DNA of 27,689 nt, from assembly GCF_000485595.1 (NCBI RefSeq), contig NW_014577304.1, forward strand, positions 65,224-92,912. The letters run 5' to 3'. Within the stretch, counting starts at the first letter, position 1, and the number at the start of each line of letters is the position of its first letter. The position numbers were made by a program, and so were the translations under genes. The stretch is from Priapulus caudatus. Lineage: Eukaryota; Priapulida; Priapulimorpha; Priapulimorphida; Priapulidae. Below the pieces are notes generated by a model. The model had not been told where the DNA came from and searched no databases. It worked only from the letters and a program-made list of their open reading frames with translations. Positions 24,855 through 27,689 of this stretch are shown piece after piece.

Positions 24855-25532
24855 TCTCCTCCTCCTCCTCCCTGCCTTGCTCCGCTTACTCCTTACTCCT
24901 TTCTCCAATTACTCCTTTCTCCTTCTTCATCCTTTCTGCCTTACTCCTATACTCCTTACTCTTACTCCTTACGCCTTAACTCCTTACTCCTGTACTCACC
25001 TTACTCCTTACTCCTTAGCGTCCCCTTACCCACCTTACTTCCTTAGCTCCCTTACTCACCTTAACTGCCCTAGCTCTTACTACCTTACTCTTACTCCTTA
25101 CTCGCTTACTTGTCCTCTACTCCTGTTCTGGCCTTTCTCCATCTTTCTCCTTTTCTCCTTTCTACCTTCATCTTTCTCCTTTCTCCTGGTTCTCCTTTCT
25201 CCTTTTCCCTTTCTCCTTTCTCCTTTCTCCTTTCGGTGCCTTTCTCCTCTTCTCCCTTTCTCCTTTCTCCTTTCTCCTTTCTCCTTCTCTTTCTCTTTCT
25301 CCTTCTCCTTTCTCCTTTCTCCTTTCTCCTTTCTCCTTTCTCCCCTTCTCCTTTCTGCCTTTCCTCCCTTTCCTCCGCTTTCTTTTCTCGCTTTCTCCTT
25401 TCTCCTTTCTCCTTTCTCGCTTTCTCCTTTCTCCTTTCTCCTTTCTCCCTTTCTCCTTTGCTCCCTTTCTCCTTTCTCTCTTAACTCCTTTACTCTTATC
25501 TTTACTCCTTAAACTCCTCTACTCCTTACTGC
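24855..25532. repeat. CTCCTTT/CTCCTTA pyrimidine satellite, copy 2
   Basis: About 680 bp of the same 7-mer family as 23150-23548. The long plus-strand frame (24877-25512) is Leu/Ser/Phe/Pro-only and is a repeat artefact. Confidence 0.92.
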
Positions 25533-25640
25533 GGACGGTGCTTCTCGATCAGCTTTCATCTGACATGATCTATACCCCGAATACATTTAATGGATAATAC
25601 ATATGCGTGCTGTTATACGGGGTATCGCATATCCTATTCA

Positions 25641-26289
25641 AAGCTGCGCGCACCGCTTTGGACCCGTGGGGAGTTTTCCACACGGGGCGCGCCGCGCCGG
25701 TTGCCACGCTCGGGCCCGCGCCCACCCCAACCCTCCGCCTCCCCCTAATCACCTGTGAACGCACACACGGGTCAATTCCGGCAGTCGCCTGGGGGACATC
25801 GCCCCTACATATGAGCGCTACCGTTACCTCACTACTAGTAAGTCTAACACTCCTCCACTATTCACTCTACTACTACTCCCTAACACACTACTATCACACA
25901 TAACCACTCACACTCTACACTACTGACTAACTACTATACTACATACTACATATACTACTAATACTTATATACTACTAACCATACTATACTATAGTAACAA
26001 GGCCTATACACACAACATATAGTTAGTACCAGGAGAGTAGTTCTGGCTCAAGGATGTAAGAGCTGTCCACATTTGCATATTTGCACATATCGCATATTGT
26101 GAAAATGGATTGTGGTTAGCGCTTATATCCATGAACCGTAGTTCTCGCTGTAGCGGGACTCGGGAGCGAAGGGGTTGTTACACCTGTACTTGTAGCTAGG
26201 GCTCTAGTCTGGCTACGTACACCCTAAAAATTTTCATTGAGATGGTGCGTATATTTGTAAATTTCACGCTCGTATTTACTTGTTTTCAG
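25641..26289. other. Upstream of MARS1 exons, no gene recognised
   Basis: A GC-rich stretch (25645-25800) is followed by a TACTA/CACTA low-complexity tract (about 25840-26000) and unique AT-rich sequence. The N-terminal MARS1 exons expected upstream of 26587 could not be found here. Confidence 0.5.
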
Positions 26290-26385
26290 AATAAGCTCAA
26301 GATTGATGACGGGAAAGATGGCAGACTCACAAAACTCTCCAACTCCGGAGGCAAGAATGATAAGCCTAAGATTGCGTTATTCTAG
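26290..26385 (+). CDS. Possible terminal exon of an unidentified gene
   Basis: After a good acceptor (TTACTTGTTTTCAG) a frame reads NKLKIDDGKDGRLTKLSNSG then GKNDKPKIALF and TAG. A second frame from ATG 26319 (MADSQNSPTPEAR) is also open. I recognise neither, and no partner exon was found. The segment has weak similarity to 20790-20870 (ATGGACTCCCAAAACTCT). Could be chance. Confidence 0.2.
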   Translation, partial: NKLKIDDGKDGRLTKLSNSGGKNDKPKIALF

Positions 26386-26586
26386 AAACCGTTATATATA
26401 CAGTTATATGTAATACGTGTTTAATGAGTTACCGGCTCATCTTGAGTCCACCCAATTTGTTATGCTTCATATGTGGATGCCAACTTGTCAACTTTGCAGC
26501 CTTATTAGTGGCACTGCCTGGGGGCTATCTAGGTGAGGTATATATAATTATATATATATGTACTATATAGATTCCTGTGATTACAG

Positions 26587-26690
26587 GTAGGCGCGGGTGA
26601 TAAGGTTGTGACCCAGGAGGAGGCAGCAGCTGCAGGTGACTTCTTCTGGAACGGAACACTACCTTCATGCAGAGAAAGAAAACACCCCAT
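26587..26690 (+). CDS. MARS1: Methionyl-tRNA synthetase (cytosolic) exon, linker before catalytic core
   Basis: Acceptor GATTACAG, phase 0 in, phase 2 out. It encodes VTQEEAAAAGDFFWNGTLPS then CRERKHPI, aligning with the vertebrate MARS1 linker (acidic segment, then xxAWxxGLxxLPP, then NPVLP) between the GST-like domain and the Rossmann core. No GT donor gives the right phase. The exon ends CCCAT before GCAAGT, a GC-type donor that keeps the frame. The MARS1 product charges tRNA-Met and in animals sits in the multisynthetase complex through its GST-like domain. Confidence 0.85.
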
Positions 26691-27331
26691 GCAAGTTTAC
26701 ACATATAGATAATTAGAGAGATTATGCATACATATACCAAAGCTCAAGTGTGATATTCCAGGGTGCGAAATTAACGAGAGTCCGGAGTCAAATACTCCCT
26801 GATTTATTGTCGGTCTCCCTGATTTGACATATGCAGGAGTCCATGTGACTCCCTGAAAATTCTGCTACACTAACTAGTTCGTTCCAGAGCACGGCCTCGC
26901 GGAATTACCGTATTTTTTCAGCTAATGTCTAAAGAAAATTTGGCAGATGTGCTACTGCATGAATCTTAAAAATAAGCACATGCGTTATTGTTAATATCTT
27001 TAATTTTGAACCTCAGACTGCGGACTCCCTCATTTTGTCGCGGACTCCCTCTTTTTCAGGGTAGGGAGTCTGTTGGACTCCCGTGTTCAAACGTTAATTT
27101 CTACCCCTGATATTCTATTCTAATTTAAGCTGCTAATTTCTGTAGATATCAAGAAGCATTACTGCACATGATCCAGTAGATACACTGCATATATTACTGT
27201 TATATGTTGACACAAGAGTGTTCTAAAATAAAGGTGTTCTAAATTTCTCATTAGTAATCGCTGAATGCATGGCATTTAATAAGAGGTACTAAACAACACT
27301 TATAGTATAAGGTGTTTTCTTTTTCCCATAG
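26691..27331 (+). other. GC-AG intron of MARS1 containing a MITE
   Basis: Donor GCAAGT at 26691, acceptor TTTTTCCCATAG at 27331. It contains the MITE at 26759-27109. The joined product reads [20 protein letters not shown], which matches the family across the junction. Confidence 0.85.
26759..27109. mobile_element. MITE with CAGGG(T/G)-AAATTAACG termini
   Basis: Left end CAGGGTGCGAAATTAACG and right end CGTTAATTTCTACCCCTG are inverted repeats of 18 bp with three mismatches. The flanks are an exact direct repeat ATATTC (26753-26758 and 27110-27115). It is 351 bp with internal GGACTCCCT/GGGAGTC motifs in both orientations. The termini resemble those of the element at 4537-4855 (CAGGGGTCGAAATTA). 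Confidence 0.85.
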
Positions 27332-27448
27332 ATTGCCTCTTGATGATGAAAGGAATATTCTTGTGGTGTCTGCGCTACCGTACGTCAACAATGTCCCCCA
27401 CCTGGGCAATATCATAGGCTGTGTTCTCAGTGCAGATGTGTTCTCCAG
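27332..27448 (+). CDS. MARS1: Methionyl-tRNA synthetase exon with the HIGH-type signature
   Basis: Phase 2 in and out; acceptor CCCATAG, donor TCCAG|GTAAGA. It encodes [20 protein letters not shown] then [18 protein letters not shown], the start of the class I catalytic Rossmann fold. HLGN is the HIGH-signature variant that binds ATP. Nearly identical to animal MARS1. The gene continues past the window. Confidence 0.97.
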
Positions 27449-27465
27449 GTAAGATCTGCCCACCA

Positions 27466-27689
27466 GACCTCACTGTCTCACCCATCAACTCATAGCACCT
27501 CACTGCCTCACCCATCAACTCATATCATCTCACTGTCTCACCCATCAACTCATATCACCTCACTGTCTCACCCATCAACTCATATCACCTCACTGTCTCA
27601 CCCATCAACTCATATCACCTCACTGTCTCACCCATCAACTCATATCACCTCACTGTCTCACCCATCAACTCATATCACCTCACTGTCTC
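27466..27689 (+). repeat. 30-bp minisatellite just after the MARS1 donor
   Basis: At least seven units of CTCACTGTCTCACCCATCAA plus CTCATATCAC start 17 bp past the donor and run to the window edge. The first two units carry variants (TAGCAC, TGCCTC); later units are identical. Confidence 0.95.

Larger units (their letters stand above)
21551..25640. repeat. ~2-kb tandem unit, two copies plus a partial third
   Basis: The string CCCGAATACATTT with similar surroundings occurs at 21562, 23590 and about 25576. Each unit then runs through a CA/TG microsatellite, a block with TCGTAAAGATGGCAA and TGGTGGTATATTCAGGTGCT, a GCATGCCGGGAG block, a GGGGGGATGGGGGAT block, GTAGAGGGGGAGGGGT, and a CTCCTTT pyrimidine tract. 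Copies 21551-23578 and 23579-25560 differ by many one- to few-base indels as well as substitutions. No gene is visible inside. Confidence 0.85.

Noticed and set aside
24877-25512. 211-residue plus-strand ORF of Leu/Ser/Phe/Pro
   Set aside because: Translation of the CTCCTTT pyrimidine satellite only.

Overview
This is animal nuclear DNA: spliced genes with GT-AG introns, long introns, minisatellites and small non-autonomous DNA transposons. Protein sequence points to an invertebrate bilaterian; I cannot place it further from this window. Three genes can be supported.

(1) Positions 1125-13513, plus strand: a SMARCC gene (BAF155/BAF170, fly Moira), a core subunit of SWI/SNF (BAF/PBAF) chromatin remodellers. 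Eighteen coding exons were placed by splice sites, reading phase and protein similarity. They run from the basic/acidic linker upstream of SWIRM through SWIRM, SANT, the acidic region and the coiled coil into a very large Pro/Gln-rich C-terminal exon. The N-terminal exons (BRCT/chromo-like module) lie before the window. Its 3' UTR probably reaches about 14.8-15.3 kb.

(2) Positions 15504-17005, minus strand, convergent with SMARCC: a two-exon gene for an SGNH/GDSL-hydrolase-fold protein that keeps the GxND and DxxH motifs but has Gln where the nucleophilic Ser should be. It carries a repetitive, basic, probably disordered tail.

(3) Positions 26587 to the window end, plus strand: two internal exons of cytosolic methionyl-tRNA synthetase (MARS1), including the HIGH-type signature (HLGN), joined by a GC-AG intron.

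Between genes 2 and 3 (about 17-26.5 kb) I see no convincing gene. The stretch 21.55-25.64 kb is a tandem unit of about 2 kb (two copies plus a partial third), each with a CA/TG microsatellite and a CTCCTTT-type pyrimidine satellite. The copies differ largely by small indels, which could reflect uncorrected long-read sequence.

The most interesting signals are in the introns. The intron at 3761-4104 is filled end to end by a transposon-like element. The element's flanking direct repeat (CAGGT) supplies both splice sites, the signature of an introner, meaning an intron made by transposon insertion. At least four SMARCC donor sites are the first unit of a tandem repeat that copies the donor again and again (units of 138, 127, 24 and 33 bp). 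At least one and probably two acceptors sit at the end of such arrays. Three other MITEs share CAG-type termini and apparent 6-bp target duplications. One of them contains an 89-bp stretch identical to another intron of the same gene.
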